From NCBI RefSeq assembly GCF_004135735.1, contig NZ_CP012670.1:2356001-2420000 (forward strand): DNA of 64,000 nt, given 5' to 3'. Below, piece after piece: positions 36,438 through 45,107 of the stretch. The first letter of the stretch is position 1; each line of letters starts with the position of its first letter. Source of the DNA: Sorangium cellulosum (GTDB lineage: Bacteria > Myxococcota_A > Polyangia > Polyangiales > Polyangiaceae). A program made the translations under genes and the position numbers. The notes beneath the pieces are model-generated. The model worked only from the letters and a program-made list of their open reading frames with translations, was not told where the DNA came from and did no database searches.

Positions 36438-37663
36438 CTAGCGCCGTCCTTTCGGCGTCTTCCAACGCGGCTTGATGTGGACCCGCATGACGTCCGCCAT
36501 CAGGCCGAGGTGGGCGCAGTGGTCGGGCTTGTCGTCGCCGCTGTAGCCGCGGAGGTGGAAGCCGCCGCGGTCGTAGCGCTGGACCAGGTCGAGGCCGAGC
36601 ACGTCGCGCCGGGAGGCGCGCCGCGGCTTGCCCCGGAGCTGCCTCACGATGAAGCTCGCCGTCTCCCCGGTCGACGCGTAGCCGGGCGGCACGATGGAGG
36701 AATGACTCATGAACATGAACGCCTCTCCCGCCGCCGCGCGGCGCGCGAACGCGATGAACGGCTCGATCTGCGCGACCTTGAGCGTCCGCTGCCGCTCGTC
36801 GGCGTACCCGGCGTGCAGCGCGTCGAGCAGGATGAGCGCGTCGACCCGCTTGCCGGCTGGCTGGCGCAGGATCCGCTCGACGGCGCCGTAGCCCGCGCTC
36901 CAGGCCGAGAGCCCGAGCTTCCGGACGTAGGCTTTCTTCTTGCCCGTCTTCTTCGCCACGGCGCGCTCGACGCTGTCGAGGAGCTGCTTGAAGGCGTAGG
37001 GCGACGCGAACGCGCTCGAGTAGGCGCCCGAGCCGATGCCCAGGTCGATGCCGACGAGGACGACGCCGTCGGCCGCCTTGACGAACTCCTTCCGCAGCGC
37101 CTCGTGGCCGTGGAAGTGGATGAGGAGGTCGAAGCCGCCGCGCTTCGTGACCCCGCCCCGGTGGGGCATGATCATCTGCCCCATCGACGGCGCGCGGGAC
37201 CACCGGTCGTAGACGCCCCAGCCCGGATCGGGCGTCATGCACGGGTTGATGCCGCCGCGGCGCTTCTTCGCGGGGGCGGCGCGGCTGCTCGTCGCCCCGG
37301 GCCGGTCGCGCCGCGACGGGGCGCGCTCGGCGGCGTCGCGCGGGCTGGCCGCCGCGGCCGGGCCGCCGGCGGCGGGGGCGCGCCGCCGGCGCCGGCGGCC
37401 GGCGGCGTTCCGGGCGGCAGGGCGAGCTGCGCTGCGGGGGGCGGGGCGGCCTGCTCTGCGGGCGGGGCGGCCTGCTCTGCCGGCGCTGCGGCCTGCTCTG
37501 CCGGCGCTGCGGCCTGCTCTGCCGGAGGCGGCGGCGGCTGCGCCGGGGCGGCGGCTGCGTCTTGCGCCGGCGCCGGGGCCGCGGCGAGCCACCAGGTGGC
37601 GGCGAGCAGCGCGGCGAGCGCCCAGCGCCCGGGGGGCCGGCGGGCCTGCAGAGGATGTCTCAT
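36438..37663 (-). pseudogene. Frameshifted secreted alpha/beta-hydrolase-like gene
   Basis: From ATG at 37663 one frame encodes a clear signal peptide (WALAALLAATWWLAAAPAPAQ) and a PAEQAA repeat region but ends at 37235 in an Arg/Pro-rich tail. A second frame, open across the same stretch, encodes the rest: GGINPCMTPDPGWGVYDRW, DLLIHFHGHEALRKEF and LGLSAWSAGYGAVERIL (like a hydrolase nucleophile elbow), plus HAGYADERQ, ending at 36438. Neither part makes a sensible protein alone, so a one-base shift between about 37260 and 37420 is inferred, real or a sequencing error in a GC-run. If intact, it would be a secreted esterase/hydrolase-like protein. Confidence 0.65.
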
Positions 37664-37696
37664 GTCGGGGTGGGCCTCCATTCCATGGAACCGTGC

Positions 37697-37862
37697 GCGG
37701 ATCGAGCGCTGGCTGTAAGCGGATCGAGCGCTGCCTGTAAAGGGCGTCGGCGCCGCGCCGCCGTCCGGGTGCCCCCGCCGGGCTGGTGGGGACAGCGCTG
37801 GCGGCGCGCGGCGCTCCTGGCGCGCGGCGCTCCTGGCGCGCGGCGCTCCCGGCGCGCGCCGC
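37697..37862. repeat. Short direct and tandem repeats upstream of the frameshifted gene
   Basis: GCGGATCGAGCGCTG(G/C)CTGTAA occurs twice in a row (about 37697-37740), and CGCGCGGCGCTCCTGG-like units repeat three to four times (about 37800-37862). The first pair lies just upstream of the ATG at 37663 and could hold the promoter. Confidence 0.65.
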
Positions 37863-37879
37863 TCCCTCCTCCCGTGGCG

Positions 37880-39148
37880 TCAGCCCGGCGGCAGCCTGCC
37901 CTGCTGGAAGGTGGCGCCCGCGTCGGCGGCGGCGAGGATGCGCTCCTCGGCCTGCGAGGCGAGCTTCTCGACCGCCGCGGCGGCGTCGGCCGGGGGCAGC
38001 GAGCGAAGGAACTGGATGAACTCCGGCTCCAGGCCGGGCTTCACGCCGCTCAGGACGAGCACGATCGGGATGGCGGGCTTCTCGACCTCGGCGAGCTCGA
38101 TGGCGCGGGCGCGCCAGCGGCTCGCCCCGATGGCGAGGCGGAAGGCCCACTGCCCCCCGAGGCCGATGAGGAGGCCCGCCATGACGCCGGCGACGAAGAG
38201 ATCGGCGTCCTTCGGCGCGAGGAGCGCGGCGGAGAGCCCGCCGAGGGCCGCGCCGATGACGATGCCGGGCTCGCCGCTGTTGTGCGCGGCCGCGGTCTGG
38301 AGGATCTCCGCCGCCTGCACGCCGGGCCGCCCGCTGCGCACCGCGTCGCGCAGCGGCAGCAGCGTGGCGAGCCTGCGCATCGAGGCGGCGCGCACGCCGA
38401 GGTAGCTGATGAGCAGGGCGCAGACCGTCAGCCCGACGCCGACGCTCACCGCGACGCGCCGCGAGAAGACGCCCTGCGGCAGCGGCTCGCGGACCATGGC
38501 GGTGTTGGCGCGCTCCCGATCGCGCTCGGCGGTCGCCCTGAACGCGGCCTCGGCGTCCTTCGTGGCCTGCGCGACCTTGTCGGCCGGGATGTCGGAGAGG
38601 AGCGACAGGAGCTTCTTCGCCGCCTCGAACTGCTCGGTCTCCGCGGTGCCCGGCGGCGAGATCGCGGCCGCCGCGGCGATGGCGTCCCACGCGGGGGTCG
38701 CGCTCGCCCGCACGCCCACGCTCGCCTCGGTCGCCTCGCGGCAGCCGGCGAGGATCTTGGCCTGCTTGTACGACGGCTGGGCGGAGGCCCACGCGAGCTG
38801 CCTGTCCGGCTCCCTGGGCTTCGGCGCCGGCGCGTTGCGCCGCGCGCGCGGGGGCGGGGCCTTCGGCGCCTCGACGGCCTCCTCGCCCGGGTCGGGCATG
38901 CGCGCCGATTTCGCGAGCTTCTTGAACACCTCGATCTCGGCGATCAGCTGCTCGCCGGCGACGGCGCACGCGCGCGCGGGCGCGAGGCGCGCCTCGGACT
39001 CCTCCGCCTGCCGCCGCGCGACCGGATCGGGGACGAGCTTGCCCTCGACGGTCACCAGCCGCAGGACCGCCACGGCGATGCACAGGACGAGGATGGCCGA
39101 GGCGATGAAGGTGGCGCGGACCTCCTCGCGCCGGGTGTACTCGTTCAC
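37880..39148 (-). CDS. Membrane protein of unknown function
   Basis: 422 residues from GTG at 39148 with GAGGGAG six bases upstream. Membrane segments near residues 13-33 (FIASAILVLCIAVAVLRLV), about 235-255 (VAVSVGVGLTVCALLISYLG) and about 295-340 (GIVIGAALGGLSAALLA, LFVAGVMAGLLIGLGGQWAF). A soluble, mostly helical periplasmic-type region lies between the first two. The C-terminal helical domain has EPEFIQFLRSLPPADAAAAVEKLA. No family recognised. Confidence 0.72.
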   Translation of the reverse strand: MNEYTRREEVRATFIASAILVLCIAVAVLRLVTVEGKLVPDPVARRQAEESEARLAPARACAVAGEQLIAEIEVFKKLAKSARMPDPGEEAVEAPKAPPPRARRNAPAPKPREPDRQLAWASAQPSYKQAKILAGCREATEASVGVRASATPAWDAIAAAAAISPPGTAETEQFEAAKKLLSLLSDIPADKVAQATKDAEAAFRATAERDRERANTAMVREPLPQGVFSRRVAVSVGVGLTVCALLISYLGVRAASMRRLATLLPLRDAVRSGRPGVQAAEILQTAAAHNSGEPGIVIGAALGGLSAALLAPKDADLFVAGVMAGLLIGLGGQWAFRLAIGASRWRARAIELAEVEKPAIPIVLVLSGVKPGLEPEFIQFLRSLPPADAAAAVEKLASQAEERILAAADAGATFQQGRLPPG

Positions 39149-39506
39149 GCTCGCTCCCTCGGAAAGACCGGAGATGGATAAGGCAGCGGCTTGCTCGGCG
39201 TGCGAGCGGCCCGCGCGCGGGACGCCCGGACGAGCACGGCCGTACGGACGATCCGGCGCGGGGCGCCGCGATCGGCGTCGCGGCCGTCACGGCAGGGGGA
39301 CACCGGAGAAACGCGAGCCCATCGCATGCAGTTCACCGTTAAACCAGATGCCGGACCGATACCACAGCGTCGCTCGCGATGGAGTCCGCAGCGCCCTCGC
39401 GCTGCCGTTCGAGGTGGCACAGGACCGGTGCGCGGCCGTCGACGCGCCGTATCTCCCGGGAACTTGCTCGGCCCCGGGGCGGCTCGTGTAAGGGTGCGGA
39501 GAGCGC
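39149..39506. other. Intergenic region between divergent genes
   Basis: 358 nt; expected to carry divergent promoters for the membrane protein (minus) and the transporter (plus). I see no recognisable operator, terminator or small gene in it. Confidence 0.45.
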
Positions 39507-40907
39507 GTGGAGGCTGCCGTTACATCCCACAAGTCCATCGAGCCCGCCGTCGTGGCCCGCGGCGCGCCGTCCGAGCAGGGCGCGGCGGTCGCGGCGCAGC
39601 AAGGCGCGGCGGTCGCGGCGCAGCGAGGCGCGGCGCAGCAAGGCGCGGCGGTCGCGGCGCAGGGCGCGGCGGTCGCGGAGCGATCTTCGCGCCGGGGTCT
39701 CTGGATCTCGTCGACGTATTTCGCCGAGGGCCTGCCGTACGCCATCGCGCACAAGGTCGCGGGGGAGTTCTTCACCGCGGCGGGCGCGAGCCTCCAGATC
39801 ATCGGGCTCGTGTCGCTCTACGGGCTGCCGTGGAACCTCAAGTTCCTCTGGAGCCCGCTGGTCGATCTCCACGGCAGCTCGCGGCGCTGGCTCGTGGGGG
39901 CCGAGATCGCGCTCGCGGCGATCCTCCTCGCGCTCGCGGCGGCCGCGGACCTCGGCGCGCTCGGGCTGGTCGCGGCGCTGTTCGGGGTGGTCGCGGTGGC
40001 GGCGGCGACGCACGACATCGCGGTCGACGGCTTCTACCTGCAGGCGCTCGACAAGGACGCGCAGGCGGCCTTCTCCGGGCTGCGGGTCGGCGCGTACCGG
40101 ATCGCGCTGCTCGTGGGCGCGCTCCTGGTCGCGTTCGCGGGCTGGGCGTCGTTTGGCGCGGCGTTCGCCGTCGCGGCGGTCGGGTTCGCGCTGCTCGCGC
40201 TCGCGCACGCGCTCTGGCTGCCCCGCCCGGCCGCGCCCGCCCGGCCCGCCGCCGCGGGGCCGGGGGCCGCCGCGGGGCCCGGCGCCGCCGGAGGACTCGG
40301 CGGCAGCGCCGGGCCGCTCTTGCGCTACGCCGAGCCGTTCCGCGCCTTCCTGCGGCAGCCCCGGATCGCGTCGAGCCTCGCGTTCATCCTCTGCTACCGG
40401 GCGGGCGACGCGCTCATGTTCGCCATGTCGTCGCCGCTCCTCAAGGATCTCGGGCTCGACACGGCGATGCGCGGCACCGTGGGCGGGGTGGGGACGGTCG
40501 CGTCGATCGCGGGATCGATGCTCGGCGGCGTGGCCATCCAGCGCTGGAGCCTGGCGAGGACCATCTTCCCGATCGCGCTCCTGCAGAGCCTCGCGATCCT
40601 GCTCTACGTCGCGCTCGCCTGGCTCCGGCCGGCGCTCCCGTGGATCGTCGCGCTCGTGACGCTCGAGCAGCTCGCCGCCGGGATCGGCACGGCGGTGCTG
40701 GTGGTGTTCCTGATGCGGCGCTGCGCGGACGGGTACAAGTCGTCGCATTTCGCGATCGGCTCGGCGCTGATGTCGGTCTCCGCGACCGTCGCCGGCAGCG
40801 CGAGCGGCTACCTGGCGGACGCCGTGGGGTTCACCGCGTTCTTCGCGATCGCGTTCGCCGCGTCGATCCCGGGGGTGGCGCTGTCGCGCTGGGTGCCGCG
40901 GGAGTAG
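39507..40907 (+). CDS. AmpG-like major facilitator transporter
   Basis: 466 residues from GTG at 39507 with GGAGA upstream. The first 58 residues are GAAVAAQ-type repeats, apparently a recent expansion. Then a 12-segment permease starts RRGLWISSTYFAEGLPYAI. Family features of the AmpG/PAT group (muropeptide permease and acetyl-CoA carrier-like) are FAEGLPY, LYGLPWNLKFLWSPLVDLHG and ATHDIAVDGFYL. It may import anhydromuropeptides for wall recycling, but other substrates are possible. Single gene; a structured hairpin follows it. Confidence 0.82.
   Translation: MEAAVTSHKSIEPAVVARGAPSEQGAAVAAQQGAAVAAQRGAAQQGAAVAAQGAAVAERSSRRGLWISSTYFAEGLPYAIAHKVAGEFFTAAGASLQIIGLVSLYGLPWNLKFLWSPLVDLHGSSRRWLVGAEIALAAILLALAAAADLGALGLVAALFGVVAVAAATHDIAVDGFYLQALDKDAQAAFSGLRVGAYRIALLVGALLVAFAGWASFGAAFAVAAVGFALLALAHALWLPRPAAPARPAAAGPGAAAGPGAAGGLGGSAGPLLRYAEPFRAFLRQPRIASSLAFILCYRAGDALMFAMSSPLLKDLGLDTAMRGTVGGVGTVASIAGSMLGGVAIQRWSLARTIFPIALLQSLAILLYVALAWLRPALPWIVALVTLEQLAAGIGTAVLVVFLMRRCADGYKSSHFAIGSALMSVSATVAGSASGYLADAVGFTAFFAIAFAASIPGVALSRWVPRE
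39579..39678 (+). repeat. In-frame tandem repeats in the transporter N-terminus
   Basis: CAAGGCGCGGCGGTCGCGGCG-like 21-bp units, about five copies with small deletions of codon length, encode GAAVAAQ repeats ahead of the first membrane segment. Confidence 0.8.
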
Positions 40908-40930
40908 AGCCGCGGTCCCCTGCTTCGGAT

Positions 40931-41009
40931 ACGGGCCCATCTCGACGTTTCCGGTGCTCAGCGTACAAAGGAGTACGCTTCCGCGGTGGAAACGCCGATC
41001 TGGGCCCGT
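40931..41009. terminator. Long multi-stem hairpin between convergent genes
   Basis: Nested complementary blocks: ACGGGCCCA/TGGGCCCGT (9 bp), CGTTTCC/GGAAACG (7 bp) and AGCGTAC/GTACGCT (7 bp), separated by internal loops of matching size (6/6 and 7/8 nt) and a short terminal loop. It begins 23 nt after the transporter stop and faces the end of the STAND gene. It could terminate both transcripts. Confidence 0.55.
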
Positions 41010-41061
41010 CTCCTGTGCGGGGGCCGCCGCTCTGTTCGGCGCTGCGGGAGCGGGGGCCGCG

Positions 41062-43626
41062 TCATCCGGCGTCTGCCCGCTCGGTCCACCGGAGCGCCTC
41101 GGGCAGGACGTCGGCGACGGCCGCGAGCGCGTCGTTCCCGCCGATGCGCGCGATGATGGGCGCGAGCTGCGCCACGCCGCCCCAGCGGCTCAGCGTGGAG
41201 ACGAGCGTGAGCTGGTCGGCCGCGTCCCCGAGGCTCACGGCGAAGAGCCATGCCGCGTCTGCGAGCGACATCCAGGGAGCGCAGCGCACCACGCTCTCCA
41301 GGCCATCGGTATCCCGGTCGTCGCGGTAGGCCGCGACGGCGCGCGCGGCGAGCGCCGGACGCGAGGGCTCGGGGGCGGCGTGGCAGAGGGCTACGAGGGC
41401 CGTGACCCGCGTGTACTCTGAACTGCCTCCACCGCGCTCGGCCACATCCACCGCGGCATCGAGGCCGAGTACCTGGATCGCCTCGGGGGCATGATCGCGT
41501 ACGAGTTTCGTGGCGACCCAGGCCGGATCGAGTGACGTCACCGCCTCGCGCGCCGCGCGCACGAGGGAGCGGCCCCCCTTGGTCGCCGCGGCGAGAAGCA
41601 ACGGGTGAGCGGCGAAGATCCCGCCGCCGCAGCGTTGCTTGATGACGTCGAGCGTGCGCCCGGGGGCGCCGAGCTCGGCGAAGCGCACGGCCAGGGCGCC
41701 AGGGGTCGGGAGGGCCCCATCGAGCAGCTTGGAGAGCTCGGTCAGGCCGAGGTAGGGGAGCAGCGCCGCGGTACATGCGTCCGTGTCGTGCCTCTCGGCG
41801 TTCTCGTCATACTCGACAAAGAACGCATCGAAGGACGGCGAGACAGCGCGGACACGCTCCTCGTCGGGCAGCACGCGCAAGAGCGGTGCCAGCGCATTCG
41901 CGCGCGACGTCGGTGGAAGGGACATCGCCGCACGAAAGAGGGCGAGTGCCTGGTCCTCGCCGAGCCCATCCGCCGTGGCGAGCTGCGCGAGCGCGCCTCC
42001 TGGCTTCGCGCTCGACAGTGCGCGCTCGATGGCCTGCTGGACGAGCGCTTCGGCCTCGGATGGCGGCAGGAGGTTCGCGGCGGTGAGCCACACGCGCAAG
42101 TAGATGTCGGGGCCTCTCTCCGCGCGCCACGTCGCCGCGACTGCCCACCGCGCGAACGTTGCCGCCTCGTGCTCCGACGCAGCGCGCGCCGCGGAGACCA
42201 GCGCCAGCGCATCTTCCCATCCATCGCCGCGCCACGCCGCGCCGGTCCGCCGTACGACGTCGAGCGCGCGGGCCTCAAGGTTCGCGCGCAGCGATGGCGA
42301 TGCGTGCGCCGCGAGCGAGAAGAGCGCGACGGCGAGCGCGCGCTCGATATCACTCCATGCGGCCTCGGCCTGCGCGCCTCCCTCATCCCATCCTCGATGT
42401 ATGGTTGTCAGTGCACCTCGTGAGAGCTCCACGCGTACGAGTGGAGGTAACGCGTCGGGTGTCACGCTGCTTGCACCAAGATCTTCCAAGGGGGCAGCGA
42501 GCCGCCATCGGATCTGTTCCAGCTCCGCCCGGCGCGCACGCAGGTCCTCGCGCGAGCGTGGCAGCGCCCAGCGAGGATCGCAGAGTTCGAGGAGCTCGGC
42601 GTCCGGCGCTCCGGATTCAAGCAGGTGCGCTCCAGCATAGCGGCGGAGATAGGTGTCGGCGCAGGGGGTTGTTTGAGTGTTGCCACCCACGTGCGCGAGC
42701 ACGACCTCTCGCGCGGCTGCTGCGAACCGTGACTGCACGGAGGCGGTTCGTTCCGCTGCCGTCGCTTTCCAGGCGGCGCGCAGCGCCTCGTGACGAAAGC
42801 GAAACGTATCTCCCTCACAGGGCTCTATCAGGCGATCGAGGGCTGCGCCGTGTGTGTCGAACCAGGCGGTGACCTCCGCTTCCTCGACGCCGAGGAGCTG
42901 CGCTGCGTCGGAGCTCCCGAGCGGCGCGAAGGCATGAGCCAGGGTCGACAGCAGCGCTTCGAGGTGCGAACCGCTGCCCGCGCGAAGCGAGGCGAGTATC
43001 TCTTCGACGTAGGCGCGCGGGCCCGGACCATCGAGCGCTGCCCAGGCGAGCCGAGCGCGCAGCGATTCGTCTAGCTCGTGAAGCCTGAAGCCATCTGCCG
43101 GGATGAAGGTCACATCCTCCGGACGAAAAGCGAGCCGCTTGGCCCACTGTTCGGCATCATCCCGCGTGCCTGTGATGCTGACCAAGATGCGCGCAGAGGG
43201 ACCGATCTCGCAAACCACGGAGAAACTGGGATCCGTGGGCCAGTCCTCGCATGCGTCAGGTCCTAGCAGCCCCATGATGAGCTGCGGCATGTCATCCTCC
43301 ACGTTCCAGCTCGCGATCCGGCGAGAGATCCTCGCGGAGAGCTCCGAGACATCGTAGGTCGACGGGGCGTCCTTCGGCTGTAATCCGTCGCAAAGCTTCG
43401 CCAACACCTGATGCTCGAAGGCCGCACCATGACGCCGGCCTGCGTGGACGAGCACCGTCATGATGCCGGGCGTCGCGAGCGAGCCCAAGAGGCGACAAGA
43501 CACCGTGCTCTTCCCTGCGCCAGCCGGGCCATACAGGATGCATGCTGCGGGGTGGCCGAGTTGGTGCCACGAACGAAGTGCTTCGAATGTCGCGGCTTGA
43601 CTCGTTTCGAAAAAGTGTTCTTCCAT
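41062..43626 (-). CDS. STAND/NACHT-like P-loop ATPase with helical repeats
   Basis: 854 residues from ATG at 43626 with GGGGAG five to six bases upstream. The frame also stays open through the poly-A tract to 43755 but without a good start. Walker A is GPAGAGKS at residues 33-40; ILVSITGTRDD looks like the sensor/arginine region of STAND ATPases. A winged-helix-like segment follows (LAHAFAPLGSSDAAQLLGVEEAEV), and from about residue 360 on there are Ala/Leu-rich helical repeats. STAND proteins are signalling switches, often in defence or self/non-self recognition. It lies next to the Rhs/deaminase remnant. Confidence 0.72.
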   Translation of the reverse strand: MEEHFFETSQAATFEALRSWHQLGHPAACILYGPAGAGKSTVSCRLLGSLATPGIMTVLVHAGRRHGAAFEHQVLAKLCDGLQPKDAPSTYDVSELSARISRRIASWNVEDDMPQLIMGLLGPDACEDWPTDPSFSVVCEIGPSARILVSITGTRDDAEQWAKRLAFRPEDVTFIPADGFRLHELDESLRARLAWAALDGPGPRAYVEEILASLRAGSGSHLEALLSTLAHAFAPLGSSDAAQLLGVEEAEVTAWFDTHGAALDRLIEPCEGDTFRFRHEALRAAWKATAAERTASVQSRFAAAAREVVLAHVGGNTQTTPCADTYLRRYAGAHLLESGAPDAELLELCDPRWALPRSREDLRARRAELEQIRWRLAAPLEDLGASSVTPDALPPLVRVELSRGALTTIHRGWDEGGAQAEAAWSDIERALAVALFSLAAHASPSLRANLEARALDVVRRTGAAWRGDGWEDALALVSAARAASEHEAATFARWAVAATWRAERGPDIYLRVWLTAANLLPPSEAEALVQQAIERALSSAKPGGALAQLATADGLGEDQALALFRAAMSLPPTSRANALAPLLRVLPDEERVRAVSPSFDAFFVEYDENAERHDTDACTAALLPYLGLTELSKLLDGALPTPGALAVRFAELGAPGRTLDVIKQRCGGGIFAAHPLLLAAATKGGRSLVRAAREAVTSLDPAWVATKLVRDHAPEAIQVLGLDAAVDVAERGGGSSEYTRVTALVALCHAAPEPSRPALAARAVAAYRDDRDTDGLESVVRCAPWMSLADAAWLFAVSLGDAADQLTLVSTLSRWGGVAQLAPIIARIGGNDALAAVADVLPEALRWTERADAG

Positions 43627-43674
43627 CAGACTCCCCGATAAGGACCCTGTTGGCGTCGCCTTCGTTTGCCGGTG

Positions 43675-43703
43675 TTTTTTTTTTTTTTTTTTTTTTTTTT
43701 TTT
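43675..43703. repeat. Homopolymer of 29 T (29 A on the coding strand)
   Basis: An uninterrupted run of 29 T in DNA that is otherwise very GC-rich. On the minus strand it is read as polylysine both at the end of the deaminase-domain frame and in the upstream extension of the ATPase frame. Its length decides whether those two frames join. Confidence 0.97.
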
Positions 43704-44050
43704 GGCCTGTAGACGCCGAATTTTCCGCGTTTTCCTTCGGCGCCAACAACGGCATGGCTAATTCCTAGGTCTGAGAACATTTGAATGCAACTCGGGCAAG
43801 GGTCGGCGCGGTCGTCTCCCTTCTCGTGGAACGTCTCGATCGAGATGTTCGGATTGTCGAATTTGGCCTTGAGGCGGCTGTTTATTGCTTCTGTCTTTTC
43901 TTCTTCGGTCATCGGGATAAATGGTCGCCTTTTCGTCGCTTTCTCCTTGCCAGCCTTCTGCTCGGCTTCGACCTCGGCGATGATTTCGTTCTTCATTCGC
44001 TGAAGGGCCTGCGTCTCGACACAGGGGTTGTTGGTGAATTGTTGCGGGAT
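43704..44050 (-). pseudogene. Deaminase-type toxin domain, cut from Rhs by an in-frame TAG
   Basis: The frame continues directly from the Rhs stop codon (44053-44051). It reads IPQQFTNNPCVETQALQRMK, then a Lys/Glu-rich helix and NISIETFHEKGDDRADPCPSC. C-V-E (44023-44015) and PCPSC are spaced as the [H/C]xE and PCxxC zinc motifs of deaminase-fold polymorphic toxins. It then runs into the homopolymer. The first ATG (43996) lies after the CVE motif, so starting there would lose a zinc ligand. G+C content is visibly lower than the surroundings, a sign of transfer. Deaminase toxins act on nucleic acids or nucleotides; the target here is unknown. Confidence 0.7.
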
Positions 44051-45022
44051 CTATCCTCCGTGCTCCGGATCTTTGTTGCCGGCCTCCTTGACGTTATATC
44101 CGTCGTACAGCACCGTCGGCGGTCGGGTGCTGTTGTCGACGATGCGCGTGTAGACCAGGCCCGTCGGCAATCGGTACGAGACGAGCCGATGGTCGTCGTC
44201 GTACGCGTACGTCGTCGCGTGGCCATCCGCGTCGGTGACCTTGGCGAGGTTCCCTGCTGGGTCGTGCTCGTACGTCACGGCGCGCACGACCCGCCCGGAG
44301 GGGCATACGATCTCGAGCGCGGCGATCCGCCCCTCGCGCGTCGTCAGTACGCGGATCGTCCGGCCCACGCAGTCGATGATGCGCGACAGCGACGCCCCGC
44401 GGTAATGGAGCTGGATCCGATTCCCGGCGCGATCTTCCACCGCTGCGAGGCGGAAGCGCCAGCGCGCCGGGTCGTCCAGGTCCGGCGCGAAGATCCGTCG
44501 CGTGCCGTCGGGCACGTCGAGCGCGAACCCCTCCTCATGGCGGTGAAGCACCCATCCGTGCGGCCCCATCACGCCCGTGTCCCGCTCGACGACACCGAAG
44601 GACACGTCCAGACCGTCCTCCGTCCAGACGATCGCTCCGCGGCCGCGTCGCAGCTCCACCTCCCAGGCGAACGTGTGCGCCCAGCCGTGGCCGAGGCCGA
44701 TATCCCGCCCGCGGCTCGTCGTGGAATAAGAGCGCGCGAGCTCGAGCGGCAGCGGCCCGCCCAGCTCGAGGTCCACGATGGGCGCCGTGAACACGCGACC
44801 GGTGATGACGTCGATGGGATCGCCGTGCGACGCCGCGCCGCTGTTCTTGCCGCCGTGGTGCTGCGGGCAGCCGGCGCCGTCCCTCCCGGGCGAGCCGCAG
44901 GCGCTCTTGCCGCCGCCAGCGGCGCCGTTCCCGCCGTTGTTTCCGTCGGAGCCTTGGCCGTTCTTCGCTCCCCTGCCGCCGCCCGCGCCGCTCCCGCCGC
45001 CGGCGCCACCTCCGCCCATCAC
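44051..45022 (-). CDS. Short Rhs-family protein (DUF6531/YD-repeat N-terminal part)
   Basis: 323 residues from GTG at 45022 or ATG at 45019. A Gly-rich N-terminus is followed by the DUF6531-type start of Rhs shells (GDPIDVITGRVFTAPIVDLEL, ARSYSTTSRGRDIGLGHGW) and YD-repeat-like segments (AVTYEHDPAGNLAKVTDADG). Rhs proteins normally exceed 1,000 residues, forming a cage around a C-terminal toxin. Here only the front is present, most YD repeats and the core motif before the toxin are missing, and the frame stops at TAG just before a deaminase domain. It looks like an internally deleted, truncated toxin gene. Confidence 0.82.
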   Translation of the reverse strand: MMGGGGAGGGSGAGGGRGAKNGQGSDGNNGGNGAAGGGKSACGSPGRDGAGCPQHHGGKNSGAASHGDPIDVITGRVFTAPIVDLELGGPLPLELARSYSTTSRGRDIGLGHGWAHTFAWEVELRRGRGAIVWTEDGLDVSFGVVERDTGVMGPHGWVLHRHEEGFALDVPDGTRRIFAPDLDDPARWRFRLAAVEDRAGNRIQLHYRGASLSRIIDCVGRTIRVLTTREGRIAALEIVCPSGRVVRAVTYEHDPAGNLAKVTDADGHATTYAYDDDHRLVSYRLPTGLVYTRIVDNSTRPPTVLYDGYNVKEAGNKDPEHGG

Positions 45023-45030
45023 GAAGACGC

Positions 45031-45107
45031 CATCTGGACATGCCGGCTCGCCATCTGGACATGCGTCACATCATCTGGACATGCCGGCTCGCCATCTGGA
45101 CATCCCA
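45031..45107. repeat. Second array of the CATCTGGACATGCCGG repeat
   Basis: CATCTGGACAT starts at 45031, 45052 and 45072, and CATCTGGACATC at 45093, periods 21, 20 and 21. Two of the four have the full core found at 5694-5839. It lies immediately upstream of the Rhs start; in the Rhs frame it encodes ACPDGEP repeats. Confidence 0.9.

Noticed and set aside
40932..41008. tRNA or known riboswitch
   Set aside because: The stems do not match a cloverleaf or any riboswitch I can recognise; treated as a hairpin of unknown role.
43675..43703. Poly-T run as a rho-independent terminator on the plus strand
   Set aside because: No GC hairpin precedes it on the plus strand and no plus-strand gene ends there; 29 T far exceeds a terminator tract.
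43627..43755. Upstream start for the STAND ATPase through the polylysine stretch
   Set aside because: The ATG at 43626 has a good ribosome binding site and directly precedes the P-loop domain; the extension is the homopolymer plus out-of-frame toxin sequence. It matters only if slippage occurs.
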